NCBI GenBank assembly: GCA_944990035.1 | Contig: CALYLX010000149.1 | Location: forward strand, 310,001 to 374,000 | DNA length: 64,000 nucleotides | Source: Clitopilus passeckerianus | Lineage: Eukaryota; Basidiomycota; Agaricomycetes; Agaricales; Entolomataceae | Direction of reading: 5' to 3' | Shown here: positions 24,005 through 36,078 of the stretch, one piece after another | How the letters are laid out: each line of letters starts with the position of its first letter | Position numbering within the stretch: the first letter of the stretch is position 1 | Notes under the pieces: model-generated | The model's input: only the letters and a program-made list of their open reading frames with translations | The model's database searches: none | What the model was told of the DNA's origin: nothing | Position numbers and translations under genes: made by a program

Positions 24005-24275
24005 TAAGAAGCGTCGGGCTCCGACCTAATCACCATTCTATTCTCTCCCCATGGACCAACTCATTCCTGATTGAATGTGATTGCGCACGGACCAAATCAT
24101 ACATATCTCTTTTCTCCATGTGGTCAATCTCGACGCCACGCTTTGTCAAAGGAAGGCACCCACAACTGCATCGTTTTGATCCACTCTCACACCACCATCA
24201 ACTGAAATCTTATTCCTGGTCATCTGAGCAATCGGAGTAATAAGTAATGGCGCTCTCGATAACAAGAAAGGTCGC
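24005..24275. repeat. Inverted duplicate of 42195-42510
   Basis: The plus strand here reads like the minus strand of 42195-42510, including a near-exact stretch of about 40 nt covering GGAAGGCACCCACAACTGC. The copy at 42 kb lies about 0.75-1 kb upstream of BTB F; this one lies 1.6 kb upstream of BTB D, so D and F are probably products of an inverted duplication. Confidence 0.7.
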
Positions 24276-24603
24276 AGTACCCAACTCACTATCGTACTAT
24301 GCATTGGCCTGAACCGCCCAAGAACGCATTCATATAACGACCCACGACGGGGAGCAGCCTGATTTACCTCTCTCGCCCAGCCTGTAATTAGAAGAAGCCA
24401 TCTTCAAGTTTAAGGTGGCTTCATTCTTCATCCGAGGATTAACGTTGAATGGGTGCCACGACTAGTGACGTCAGCAATACATTTCTGAGTCTCCAAAGGG
24501 CAAGGCCTGGCTTCGGGACTGACCTTCTTCTACGGGTGGGGGGCTACCTCCAGTACCCACTGACAGCTTAGAGAAGTTACATTGTTTGTGCCACCCTTCA
24601 AAC

Positions 24604-24679
24604 GGGCGGGAACTCACTTTTTTTACTCGCCTGAGCCTCCGGGTAGCGATGCCCCGTGAGGTAGACGGAGTTCCCGCCC
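24604..24679. repeat. 12-bp perfect inverted repeat
   Basis: GGGCGGGAACTC at 24604-24615 is the exact reverse complement of 24668-24679, separated by 52 nt. It could form a stem or be the ends of a tiny mobile element; no clear flanking duplication was seen. Confidence 0.6.
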
Positions 24680-25839
24680 AATCGAGGCTAAACTTAGTAA
24701 CGGCATGCCTTGTGTCCAGTACTTTCTATCTATCGCAGACTAGGGGAGATCCTAATTTAACAGCTCAGAATCCTGCTCATGCTCTGTAAGGAGGCGCCGT
24801 TCTCAGGCGGAGGATGGCCGCCTCGAGCCGTTAGCTAGCGCCGGTGCAGTTTCGTGCCATTTGTTGTGGCACTTGAAGTGAATTACGAGACGATTCGGAC
24901 TTGGGACTGCCCGTCTGTACACAATCACCTTGAATCGAAGGATGTGATCAATATGATACCATCAGCATGCCGAGCTTGCCGAGCCAGTAGTTTGGCGCTG
25001 TCAATACCTGTCTGTCATTGTAAGGTAGACATCATCCAAACTCATCTACCCCACGTGCTGTGACATTCAGTGACAACGGTCATGTGCGATACATATATGG
25101 AAAGATCAAACTCCCCATTTGGATGCGGGGTTTGAATTGACGACGAGAGCTTCGAGCGAATGAACGAATTAGTCGCGATATGCAGAATAACAAGCTCGGG
25201 CCGGGCTTCGACCGCTTTTAAACTTATTTTGGCTACTTAACGAAGGAACTGAGACCATAAAGCCAGACAAATCCTGAGCAAATGTGGGGAAAACCTGCCA
25301 GAAGTGGCTTTTGCACAATGAGGACCTGAAGGACTCCACGCAATAATCTACCATGTTTATGAGTGTATAAATGTTGGAAGATACGCCCATTTTCATATTA
25401 ACTCAGTATATTGGCTGTAGAAAGCATCTAGGCTGCAACACGCTCTCATGCAGCCTGAATGATGCCAATCGTAACTGATAAGACCGTCCCCTTCTCATTT
25501 CAACCAAATTTCTCAATCGCAATTTTCAGTATGAAGATATAAGTCATTTAAATAGACTGATAATTGCGTTTTATTATTTCTTTCGAATTGAGTGTGAAAG
25601 CCTCAGCCCAGCATTGTGTAACGTTTGGGTCACGTGACATCGATGAGTTTGGATGAGGTCTAAGTTACCTTAACATATCTGCTGTCTGGGGTCCCCGCCG
25701 AATTTGTTGCCAAACACTATGTAACAAACCCGCATAATTTCAGACGCGGATTCCGTATTGATATGGACCGAGCTGTAAGGAGGATGTAACATAGCAAGGT
25801 AGAATATCACCTTTCTGCCTTCCTCGCAAAAATATCAGC
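24680..25839. other. Upstream flank of BTB-D
   Basis: No gene seen. A patch near 24990-25020 resembles 41690-41740 upstream of copy F, on the same strand, so rearrangement after duplication is likely. Confidence 0.4.
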
Positions 25840-26885
25840 ATGAGTTGTAGTCCCCAAGCACAATTGCCCATAGCTTCACCGCAGGTAAGAATTAAACCTC
25901 CACGATTCCAGGTTATTGTCTTGACATCATATTACAGGGCTCATTCGTGGAATACACCATCTCTCCATACTTCCCGCCGGAATTCCACAATTTCCAGTAC
26001 GATCTAATCCTCCTCAGTGAAGATTCCGTCCTCTTCTACCTGAGAACCGACTCCTTACGTCGAATGTCTCAAAACGCCTTCCAATCGGTTATTGCGCAAC
26101 ACAACGTCTTCGTCGAAGGTCTTGCTGAACCATTCCGACGCATCCCAGATACATCGGACGTCCTCACTGGGATTCTTCATGCTGTCTACTTCCTCCTTTA
26201 CAACGACCACACCCGTTCATTCCAAACATTCGCTAATGACGTGACGGCAATGCAGCGATACGACATCGAGCCTGCGTTATACCTAACCCAAACCAACCCT
26301 TTCTACACCAACTTGCTCAGTTTCGCGCCATCGGCCCCATACGATCTCTACGCCCTCGCAGCCCAGTTTGACATCTACCATCTCGCCGTCGCTGCTTCAT
26401 CTCATCTGTTGTCTCGACCAATAACATCAATGAGCGAGGAGTTGGCAAACAGGATTGGTGGTGTATACCTGAAGCGACTACTGCGTCTTCACGAAGAACG
26501 GATAGATGCACTAAAGACGATACTGCTACAACCCCCGAACTCGCATCCGCTAGTGGACGGCTGTAATGAGGAGCTACAGAAGAAGGTCGCCAGGGCATGG
26601 GCTATGGTGGTCGCAAATCTTGCGTGGGCAGCTAGACCTGGTATTCTATCATAATGTTTGTCGTAACACGCCCCTCTGACGTCATATTTGAACAGATTTA
26701 TCTACGAACATGATTAGCTCCGCTTTCGGTCACTTGAAGGGCACTTTTTCGTGCCAACTATGCCAGCAGGCTTTGGATGACAGGCTTCAAGACACTGTTG
26801 TGCGTTGGAGTAACGTAAAGGTTTGTGTCTCGCTTCCCTATTTTTCCTTCGTCTAACGCCTTCACTCGTCCAGTGCACGATATAA
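25840..26885 (+). CDS. BTB/POZ-like family protein, copy D
   Basis: Exons 25840-25884, 25938-26640, 26696-26820 and 26874-26885 give 294 aa; introns are 53, 55 and 53 nt. The start MSCSPQAQ resembles MNCSPHAQ of copy F and MSRRPQVQ of copy H, marking a D/F/H subgroup distinct from A/B and C/E. BTB core (SEDSVLFYL to HAVYFLLY), helical region and CQLC tail are all intact; last exon encodes CTI. It is the only plus-strand copy in the first 49 kb. Confidence 0.85.
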
Positions 26886-27429
26886 TGTTATGCCTTTACC
26901 TTCGCAGGAAGTCCAAATACACGCTCGAGGTCCGGAATAATGGAAGACGGCCCTTTATGTTTCAATTATAGTCGATCGTGGTTCTCGTATTGTAAGCCCA
27001 AATATGTAATATACTCTCTCGTACACTCAATCAATTCCATCGCCTTTAAGAGGTTTTCCTTAAAGTAAATGAGGCACCGGAGAAACTCCTCTGCGGTTAT
27101 GTTAGGCTTGAAAAACACCTCCACCATCTCCTCCAAAGAAAAGATTTAGACTATGGAAGCATATCAACCCCTAGCGCCGATCAGTCACATCGTTCTCTCA
27201 GACAGGAGACGGTATGTGATTCTACTTCGAGTTTGTATCCATGACCGGAGGGAGAACTCACAAATCTCTTTTTTGATATGGAATGCTTCTCGAGGATTGT
27301 TCCTGCTCCACCCCGAGACTGGAAGGTGGCGTCAGCACCTTGGTCAAGGAGCCCCACTTTCCTAAGTCTGCTTTCAGCTGCGGCTTCTTCGGCTTTCAGT
27401 TGAGGATTCACCCCTCAAACACGTGTCAT
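26886..27429. other. 3' flank of BTB-D
   Basis: No gene. A patch at about 27340-27385 matches 51265-51300, between BTB copies G and H, on the same strand. Confidence 0.4.
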
Positions 27430-29240
27430 ACTACGGAGCTCAACTACGCCAGCAACGTTGTATAAAAATAGAAGTACACTCGGAAAGGAATCGTATTAGT
27501 TGGACAAAGTGATATGTCGTGGACTATATACCGGAGAAGAGCTTCGCCACGACAAGAGAACTTGCCGGGTGATATCTGTGATGGAAGTTTGGGGAAGGTA
27601 GAGTGGCCAGAGGGTCCAATAGAGGAAGCGATATCAGGTACAGTACGTATGGATGGGTGGCATTGAAATTTACAACGCATTGAGATAAAAGTAGGTAGCT
27701 GTAAACGAGAGCAGCAAAAGCAGTAATGCGGTCAGGGTAACCTTCCTTTGCCAGGTAGGGCCAGTTCAGTTTCCTCACGAGCTCCTGCTCGAGCTTGTCC
27801 TCATCATCCCTGGCCCGTTCCTTGGAAAGCTCCACAGAGATATACAGTAATCGCAGGTTTGGTTGAATAAGCACCGAAAGCCACCTGGATCGCACGATGA
27901 GGTAGTTACCAGAGGAAGGCCAAGATGCTTCATCGCGTATACAATCTATAAAATGAGGAAACGAAGTGAATTTCCGAACATACGACACAGCCAATATTTC
28001 TTACCGTGACAGTGGCGCTTCGGGAGACACCAGCACGACAATGAACCAGGACTTGACTGCCTTCGATCTGGTCGCAGATAGGCTCCAACTGGGGTCCAGG
28101 GGTGTCAATTCAAGTTCCATCATCACACACGCCATTGCCGTCGAGGACCTTCAAACGACCTTCACGTTCTTCGTGCCATAACGGAGCTTGGCCAGGCCCT
28201 TTCCCCGGGACGTGGTGTGGGGCTCGACCAGGTCGATGATACGGAGAGGATATGCCTGAACATGAGGAGGATGCTTGTACCTTTTCGGCGGAGGTACAAG
28301 GGTGCATTCGCCCATGGATACAACGTGGGTGATGTCCAATGCGTGCAACATGTACCCGTTGGTGGCATGGTTCCCAAAACAAAGCCTAGGGTGTTAGTTC
28401 CTGCCGGTGCAAGCACAGAAAAACGTACATAGAGTAGAACCCGTTTGGGAAGTTCCATCGAAATGAAGGTCGTTGAACCAGATACGGTCATGTCCTCCAA
28501 ATGAGCCGGGCAGCCAAGAGCTTGCCATTGCTCCCGGAGGCCTTTCACAGTTGTCGCACCCTATTGCTGAGCTCCCTTGGGCGTAGGTAGAGCAGTAGAA
28601 GGCGCCGAGTGAGACATTGCATCAGAAGCGGATTGGCCAAGACTCGGGGTGTAAGGGGATTGCTCAGCGGTGTATGGCCACATAGCCGTGGGTGGCGAGC
28701 AACTGGGCAGAACTGTCATGGTTGTAGGAGTGGGGGAGATTCCTTGTTCCTGGATGACTTTCGAGAAGGTGGAGATAGTGTGAGCGAATGAAAAAGACTT
28801 TGCTCCCATTCTTCTAGGTTGATCAGCTGTGGGCGCTGGGGGAGTGAACAATCGATTCCGCCGGAGACGTGCTGGTGGGCAGACGACACCCTAGAGAATG
28901 AAGAGCTTGGATAAGGAGTCGCTGAATTTGCACCTTGACGTGGTGAGTTGACTCGGGCTCGCGGGTGGGGATGTTGGGTAACAGAGGAACACCCTCCGCA
29001 TCTTCCAAGAGGACCTGGACGATCCTAGAGTCCCAGATAGTTGGGCTGAGTGAACGTTGCTGACGAGCCTTCCCTTGCTGCTCCTCGGTGGCCTTCTCGA
29101 GTGAGGTGGCATTGCCTTGCAAATTGGTGTTGACGATCTCGAGATGGGAGAAATGTGGCAGCGAAGCAGGTGGCCTGGCGCATGTCGTGGAAGGTTCCCA
29201 ATCTGAATTATCAGACTCAAGAATTCCAATTATGGGGAGC
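27430..29240 (-). pseudogene. Truncated inverted copy of the Pps1-like phosphatase gene
   Basis: The minus strand aligns with 45620-48530 of the intact gene, through the 3' untranslated part. Two internal stretches are missing: about 0.7 kb (between the equivalents of 45.92 and 46.65 kb) and about 0.4 kb (46.7 to 47.1 kb). The whole 5' half is absent. The frame shifts soon after the PLLP motif near 28970. The introns of the parent are still present (for example GTAAG donor near 28004), so this is a DNA-level duplicate, not a retrocopy. The active-site motif HCRAGVSRSAT survives at about 28017-28049, with Ala for Val of the parent. Confidence 0.85.
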
Positions 29241-29794
29241 CAGGCGGTTCAATACGAATAGGTGTTGTCACAGTAGACGCTGCCATTGCTTTCCAGTCGT
29301 TGGATGGCTTAGTCATCACACAAATATTCGAATTTATGAACAGAACATGCCTCTCCAGCCTCAGGGGAGGTGATCTAAGGTCCGGACAATGTTTCAAAGA
29401 AGCATTGTTGGTATAATCAAGTGGTCTATGTTTTTCAAATAGCGTCTGTACCCGTGTTCCTCTGCTGAGATGACAACTTAGCCGTAACCGCACCTTCAAC
29501 GGCACTGGCACCCTCCATACTTGGCCCAAAGCCACTGACAACAGTGACAAGTAGGTCCAAACAACGCGTCGCGTCATTGGTGGCAATGTCCCAGGCTTGC
29601 CAGTGCTTCGTGTGCGGTTAGACAGACTTCGACTCTCTTGTGTAGCTTGGATGTCATGTTGCAGTGAGCGTTGACATTGAGATGTATCTACGAAAAATAT
29701 GGTAAGGTTCAGGAAAATAAGCCTCACGAGTTGCGCAATCCTCGAGGGCGCGGATCTGGCTGCCAAGGTCGCCACATATTATACTAGCGAAAGC

Positions 29795-30350
29795 ATCCAT
29801 TGGGAGATGACTTCCTTCACCCTCTTCTCCAACATATCTCGAAAGAGGTCGTACTCGATATGCCTATCCAGTCCCTCGATTACGCCTGAAGTGTTTTGGG
29901 AGAAATGTCTTTTCGTCGAACGGTTTAAAACTAATCGTGCGGAATATGAGGGTTCAAGTTACCCACCGCATTTCGCATCCGCAGACAGCACAGATCTCTC
30001 CCACCATCTCATTGCTGATGGCGTCTAGAGACTTCGGGAGGAAATGCGAAGAAGCTGTGGCCGCTAGATGGGTGTACAACTCTACAAGAAGATTGTAATC
30101 GTAGCAGAGGTTCGCCGGAGTTAGAGATCGGTTGGATTTATACTGTCCCCAATAGGCATTTGCCCAATCCCATCAAAGAAGAAAGAAGTCTTCAGGGAGA
30201 GGAACGTTCTAGAACGCCAGATCGTACAGCAGAAGAAGCACATCCAGAAGACGTTCCTGGTATGCACACAGTAGATGGATTCATTCCTTGGCCATGGATA
30301 CCCTTCCCAGCCCCATGAATACGTTGTTTGAGACGCAGAAGAGGATCTCG
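29795..30350 (-). pseudogene. Degenerate BTB-like copy, G type
   Basis: Minus-strand translation matches copy G in pieces: ANLCYDYNLLVELYTHLAA, then SSHFLPKSLDAISNEM, then EGLDRHIEYDLFRDML. Several in-frame stops and frame changes break the BTB core. In the tail the conserved CxxC pair is replaced by Tyr and Phe. It lies just 5' of the phosphatase pseudogene on the same strand; the intact G gene lies just 3' of the intact phosphatase, so the two relics were reordered or arrived separately. Confidence 0.75.
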
Positions 30351-31659
30351 CCTTCGTACTCAGGTTGTCCACATTTGCTTCCGAGTCACGAGCGCCGAGA
30401 AAGAAGGGCTGTGTTTGACGGTGCCTAAATGATAATTTATATTATGCGACGGTATTTTTTTCCTGTGCGGACACCCAGACAACACCTCCGGAATATCGCT
30501 TGCAGATATCCCAAAGAAACGCGCCGTTCGATGCGAAAGGTAGTTGAAATCTGTGATGTTCGCATTTGGAGCATGAGGTAGGCTCGGCTGTGGAGCAAAG
30601 ATAAAGATGCGTTAACGGGCTGATATTTCTGTGGCGTAACTAGGACGATAACGCGTCGCAGTTTCAATGGTGAGAACCACAGCCCCATGTAGTGGTAGGC
30701 GTATATGTGGGAGCTTCACGGCCAGTGTGTATGAATTCTGAGGAGCGTCGTCGGCCGTCGGTCGTCCATAACTCCATCGAACTTTGCGTAATGGTGGTGC
30801 GAATTCCATGGAGTGGCTGACCACAGAACGACGGAGACAGTAGAAGATTCGGGATAACGCCGTCTTGTTTGAAATAATTTGGCACGGACTGAATTGTGGA
30901 TAGTCGTCATTAGAGCGGTTCAGTAGCTTTGGCCAGTTAATTTGACGATTGATCCAGCCAATCACATGGCGAGAAATGCTCTAACCTAGTGTTTCCATCG
31001 GCTTATCAGCCGCCAAATTCATTCACCAGCAATTTTCTAAACTACTCTATTCATGTAGTTCAGTCAGACACGAGCCAAAAAAACGGGGGGTGGAGTCTGA
31101 ATACGGACAGAGCTCCCGAAAAACAATTGTCAACCAGCGAGTCGGTTGGGTTTACTGGCACGTCCGCAAAGGGTTTGGATCCCCACCAAATAACTAAGAA
31201 ATTACAACACCAAATAATCCGAACGAGCTGTACCGGAGTGCCGGCAGCAGCGATTGCCAGCCAACGGAAAGTTTGCAGAAAATTTGACTTGAGAGATACG
31301 CTTTTGGCCAGATTTTTGTTTGGGATAATCCCAGGGAATTTCCAGAAGACACTAGCAAGCAGAGGCAGCATTGCCTCCCACTTTCTTCCAGCCTTAACGC
31401 TTTATAACATTGACGCTACGGGGGACAGAGGCTCGACAAGCAAGGGCGGGAAAAACCGCCGGAGCCTTCATCACTATCAGCAGCATCCCTTTCGAGCGGA
31501 CGTCGTATTTTCAAAACGTCGGAAAGCAAGACGCGGGGGTGGTAGGCAGGAAGGTGTTCATGGGGGGGAATATGGTAAAGGTGCATAGCTTCTCGTCCAA
31601 TTTTCGGTGTCAAACTTCCGAGTGTTTTCATCGTCCATATCTACTGAAGTTGGCGCCTT

Positions 31660-33700
31660 CTTACCCAGCCATGAACAAAAGAAATCGTAACTGACGAATT
31701 TACCGCTTGTCCACCGGTACAGGATCATTTTCAAACGCACAAATTCCGTCAGAGAAATATTAGCGGCAATTCACAAACTTCAACCGCCCACCACTGAAAG
31801 CAATGTTGGATTTTCGTTACGGCCCACAGCACCAGGTCAGGTAGGTCAGTCTTCTGCAACTCAGCTCTCCACCCTTATTTTCGTACACCTTCTGTGCTCG
31901 ACAAGGCTTACCGCTCATTCGAATTTCGGACCTGTCATCGCACCTTACCATTCTTTTCCGTCTTGCAGCTTCGGCACAAAAGAATTCTGACTCTTCATTG
32001 CTCACAGGTCCGCCGAACACCTTCGGTCAGATAGGAACGAGATGCCAGAATGGTTCTTCATGCCACGCCACATTTCGTCAGCTCCTTAAACAGCTGACAG
32101 TGGAACAGCTGTAAATCTCCCAACACTTGCAGACGTCAACGCCCCCACACGGCCATGCCTGCTGATTCGCGTTACAAACTCAAGCAGACGAAGAATGGCA
32201 GAACGAGTCTTTCAGCGATGAAGTCGACCTTGGTGGGCACTGTCCCGGGGTCCCCTGTCGTCTCCCGTCGTACCACCCAGAGGAGCGTCTCTCGCACCTA
32301 AACCCACGCCCAAAGCCACCCTCGACCCCCAGCGACAGGTATCTTGCTATTAGGAGGCAAAACCGCTCCCGCCAGATGCTCTATTGACACACCCACATTT
32401 CCGGCCCATATCCTTTCCCTCGCCCTACTGTCGAATGCCCCGTTCCCGAGCATTGCCCGCGTGCGTAGGAGATATCTCCCGTATTGACTTCGACTCCGAC
32501 GACGAATAGGCGGAGGGTGACCGCGGTTACGAAGGGAAATTTCGGAGACAGTGTTGACGACATCCTGCTCTGCTACGACGCCCAATGCACCGGTTATGGA
32601 GCTTTCAGCCCAGGACCGGGAAACATACCGCGTCGGCGTCGCTAGCACGTGAAGTCATCAAGAACTACAAGCCGAGGAGAATAATGCCATATACGTACCT
32701 GCGGACAGGACAGTCCCATCATGTTATGCATCCACCGAGAGCACCAGTCACATTCTTGGGATGCCCCACATCCAGACGTACGTGGATACCTGCATGGACA
32801 CGCCGAAACCACCACTGGCCTGCCTGCGCCCACTTGTCGCAAGATGAATAATGGATCGCAGGTGCCATTTTTGCGTCCATACAAGTTCTTCCAATCTCCT
32901 TGCCCTGGGCTTCCTCTTGTGCGGCTGTCGGAGGGGACGATCCATATGAGAAGATATCTCCGTCATTACCATCGAGTGTGACGACGACTCCACCCAAGAT
33001 GTTGAGGCCGAAGAAGATGAAGACACGGCAGACGATGAAGACGCTCCTATTTTCGCTGCTGGGGTTCTAAGTAGTGGTTACCGAGCCAGTAGCCACTCAA
33101 GCATTGGCGTCCCCTTGCGCCAAAGTTAAATATGTCTATGCTGAGGATGACGGCGCAAACGTACCTTGCGTATAGATAATCAAGCCCTCCTTACCTCCCA
33201 TCCGCGCCTCAGACTCGGTTAACAGCAGACCACGGCCAGGCAGCACATCGTCTACCAATGACGTTTCCCCATTCCTGTCTACCCATCCTGTCACTTCTGC
33301 CCTTTCCGCGCGCTCGGCTCCTATGCCTTCACCGTTAGCTGCAGATATGTGGCCAGGAGGGGGTCGGCCTTACCTAATGACGTAAAAGAATAAAAGTGGA
33401 GATGGTTGCGGGAGCAGCACCTGAGGTAGCGTGGGCAGCAGCTACTCAAGTTAGAGGAGCTCACACGGACGCGGCCGGTTCACTATGGGCTCTAGATCGT
33501 GGACAAAGTCAAGGAAGGAGAATGGACAAGGAGGAAGAGACGCGGCGCTGACGCAGCCGGGATTGGCTGATAAAGCTTGGGGAGGCATAGACGACACCTA
33601 TACGGATCCTGCGATCCTACACACCGGGGGTGCCTACACCTGCACCGAGCTTTATGGAAAGCGACTTTCTTCTCCTCAGTGAGCACGAGGGCGCAACTTG
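31660..33700 (-). pseudogene. Gene X remnant, copy E
   Basis: Aligned with X copy C over its length, including the 57-nt GTACGT...CTAG intron at 32698-32642 and the motif VFIFFGLNILGG near 33000-33040. In the GSVQ-type segment a TAG stop replaces the Gln codon (about 33595-33600), and the hydrophobic exon changes frame after ILGG. Anchor TACGGATC at 33601-33608. Non-functional as read. Confidence 0.5.
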
Positions 33701-33922
33701 TGTGTTTGAGGTTTTGTGCTTCTATATCGCTAGCATCACCTGCGACTCATGTGACGTTCCCTTGCGTAGTTGTGTAGGAAAACGTTTTTCGCATTTTGTC
33801 CGATGTACATGAAAACCATAATCGACGACAGTAGAACACCAAAAGTTATCTTTCAACATCACCTTTCAACATCACGGACTCGAGCGTGTACCTGGACCGA
33901 GCTGCAGAGTAGAGGTATAAAA

Positions 33923-34965
33923 TCATATCGTACACTAGGCGAGTCAAGGCGAGTCAGTCCCAAAATGGTCGAAGGACAAATTGGTTAAAATACGAGCCTT
34001 TACGTTGCTCCAACGCGCTATAATATCCTGCACGTTGTCGTCCAAGGCCTTCTTGCAGAGTTGACAAGAAAGGCCGTCACCAAGGGGGCCGAAAGCGGAG
34101 CTAATCATGCTCGCAGATAAATCTAAAGTTTAAACTTGACGTCAGCAAATATACTTCTATGAGCCATGCTAAGATACCAGGGTTGGCTGTCCACGCGAGA
34201 TTCCCCGCACCCATAATCCATATGATGCTGAGCTCCTTTAGTGATTCCTGATCGCACCCATCTGTCGGCGGATGCGAGATTGGCAGTTGCAGCAAAATCA
34301 ATTTGAGCGCTTCCATCCGATCTCTGTGGAGAACCAGTAGTCGTTTGAGGTATACGCCACCAATCCTGTTCAATAAATCATCGCCGATGGATGTTGGAGG
34401 CATAGACAAGAGGTGGGAAGAGGCGGCGACGGCGAGATGGTGGATGCCAAACTGGGCTGCGAGGGCGTAGAGTTCAAATGGGACCACCGGTGCAAAACTG
34501 AGCAAGTTGATGCAGAGAGGGTTCGTTGGGGTTAGATGCAACGCAGGCTCAATGTCGTATCGCTGCATTGCGGCCACAGCATCAACGAAGGTTTGGAATG
34601 GACAGGTGTGGTCGTTGTAAGGGCGTGAATAGACTGCGTGAAGAATCACGGTGAAAATCACCGACGTATCCGAGATACGTCTGAGGGGTTCGGCATGACC
34701 TTCAATATGTACGCTAGGCTGCGCAATGACCGACTGGAGAACGTTTCTAGAGACTTGATGTAAGAGGTCGGTTCGCACGTAGAAGACAACGGAATCCTCA
34801 GTGAGGATGATGAGATCGTGCTGAAAATTGTTGGATTCTGGTGAGAACTGTGGAGAGATTCGTGTCGGCCGCTATCATATGATCATAAACCGAGAGATCG
34901 AGGTCGAGAGCCTCATACCATACCTGCTGAGTCGCTGGGGTTTGCGACTGGTGATAGCTACTCAT
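33923..34965 (-). CDS. BTB/POZ-like family protein, copy E
   Basis: Exons 34965-34924, 34871-34178, 34122-33998 and 33934-33923 give 290 aa. The exon sizes equal those of copy C. The third intron (33997-33935) starts with GC instead of GT (GCTCGT), a rare but known donor class; if it is not spliced the tail would be replaced by read-through residues. The core is open throughout (TEDSVVFYV), but several normally conserved positions differ (LLHQVSRNVL for LRRVSGNVF, HAVYSRPY), so selection may be relaxed. CQLC tail and CTI end are kept. Confidence 0.75.
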
Positions 34966-36070
34966 ACTGGTCCTTAGGTGTAGAAGGGAGATTTTCTGGA
35001 ATCTTCGTAGAGTCTTCTTAAATGACTACGACAAACGCTGGCACTCGGAGGTCATCAATCATCAACAAAAGGTCCGTAGATTGTTCACATTTCCATAATT
35101 GGAGCTTCATGAAGAGGTTTGGCCCCGGCGTATGAACCACATCGTCCTATCGTATCTGAACCTCTTAAGAAATACGAGGGCAGGGATACGTCACCTGCAG
35201 AAAAAGGGGATAAATGTCTGTGGTGTGAAGTACCACTGGCATTGGCCTCCAATAGGTAAATGCAGTTTTAGCGGTACGACCGGGAACTCGTCGTAGAACA
35301 TCTATTTACCGCAATTCAAAGTGCGAAAACCATTTATCCAAAGATTGGTATACAAAGGTACGAAGCAGGGCCGTGGCGCGAGATTCGAGTTTGGAGCAAG
35401 AATGTGGGCCGCCTCTCATATGTAGATGCAATAGTTTGCCCCTCCTGAATGGAAAGCTTAATCCCACTGCTATGTTGGCCCCTCCTCCGTCCGTGCTGTA
35501 TTTTAAGGTCTGTGAGTGAGCCACGAGTTCAGGTGTCCTGAAAAGTCAGCTAGACGTAGATGTATACTAGTAGTATCAGAATCACGAACCACCTTGGAGT
35601 ACAATCCCGCGGACACAAGGATACACAAGTGGGTTTCTGGAATACGGAAAGGCCCCGAGCAGCATGCAAAGGGATAATCAGGAGAAAACGGCAGAAAGGG
35701 CGAAGCACCCGTTCATTTCAAGATTTTCGAACCAGAAGTCTGAAAACTTCGGGAAAGCACTCCAAACCGGTGCCTGCCTTTGCTGCCTGTCGGCGGGCTT
35801 GAGGTGTTCCCAAGGTAGTGGCTCGGCCGGTTCTATGTCTAGTGGGGTTAGAGACGTCATATACTGGTCGTTTACTGGTACGTGTTCATGAATGAATTCC
35901 TTGTATCAACGTCAAACGCGAAACCGGGATGCAGCAGAGTGACTCAGACCTGAGTTCCAGCAGAAGGAATCCAGTTTCGTGCGTTGGTACAGTAAATTAA
36001 GGAAGAAATCTTTGCCCAGTCCCATGGGGCCGAAATGAGTGAAGGGGTGCCGAATGTTCTCTCCTATCTA
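34966..36070. other. Upstream flank of BTB-E
   Basis: Conserved block matching upstream DNA of copies B and C. No gene seen. Confidence 0.5.
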
Positions 36071-36078
36071 CTTGTCCG
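36071..36078. repeat. Target site duplication, left
   Basis: CTTGTCCG directly before the transposon; repeated at 37710-37717. The related empty site at about 22879 has a single CTTGCCCG. Confidence 0.85.

Noticed and set aside
24590..25070. Possible gene in the GC-richer patch with frames at 24586-24789 and 24854-25063
   Set aside because: Short, no motif, no splice signals; the inverted repeat explains part of the base bias.
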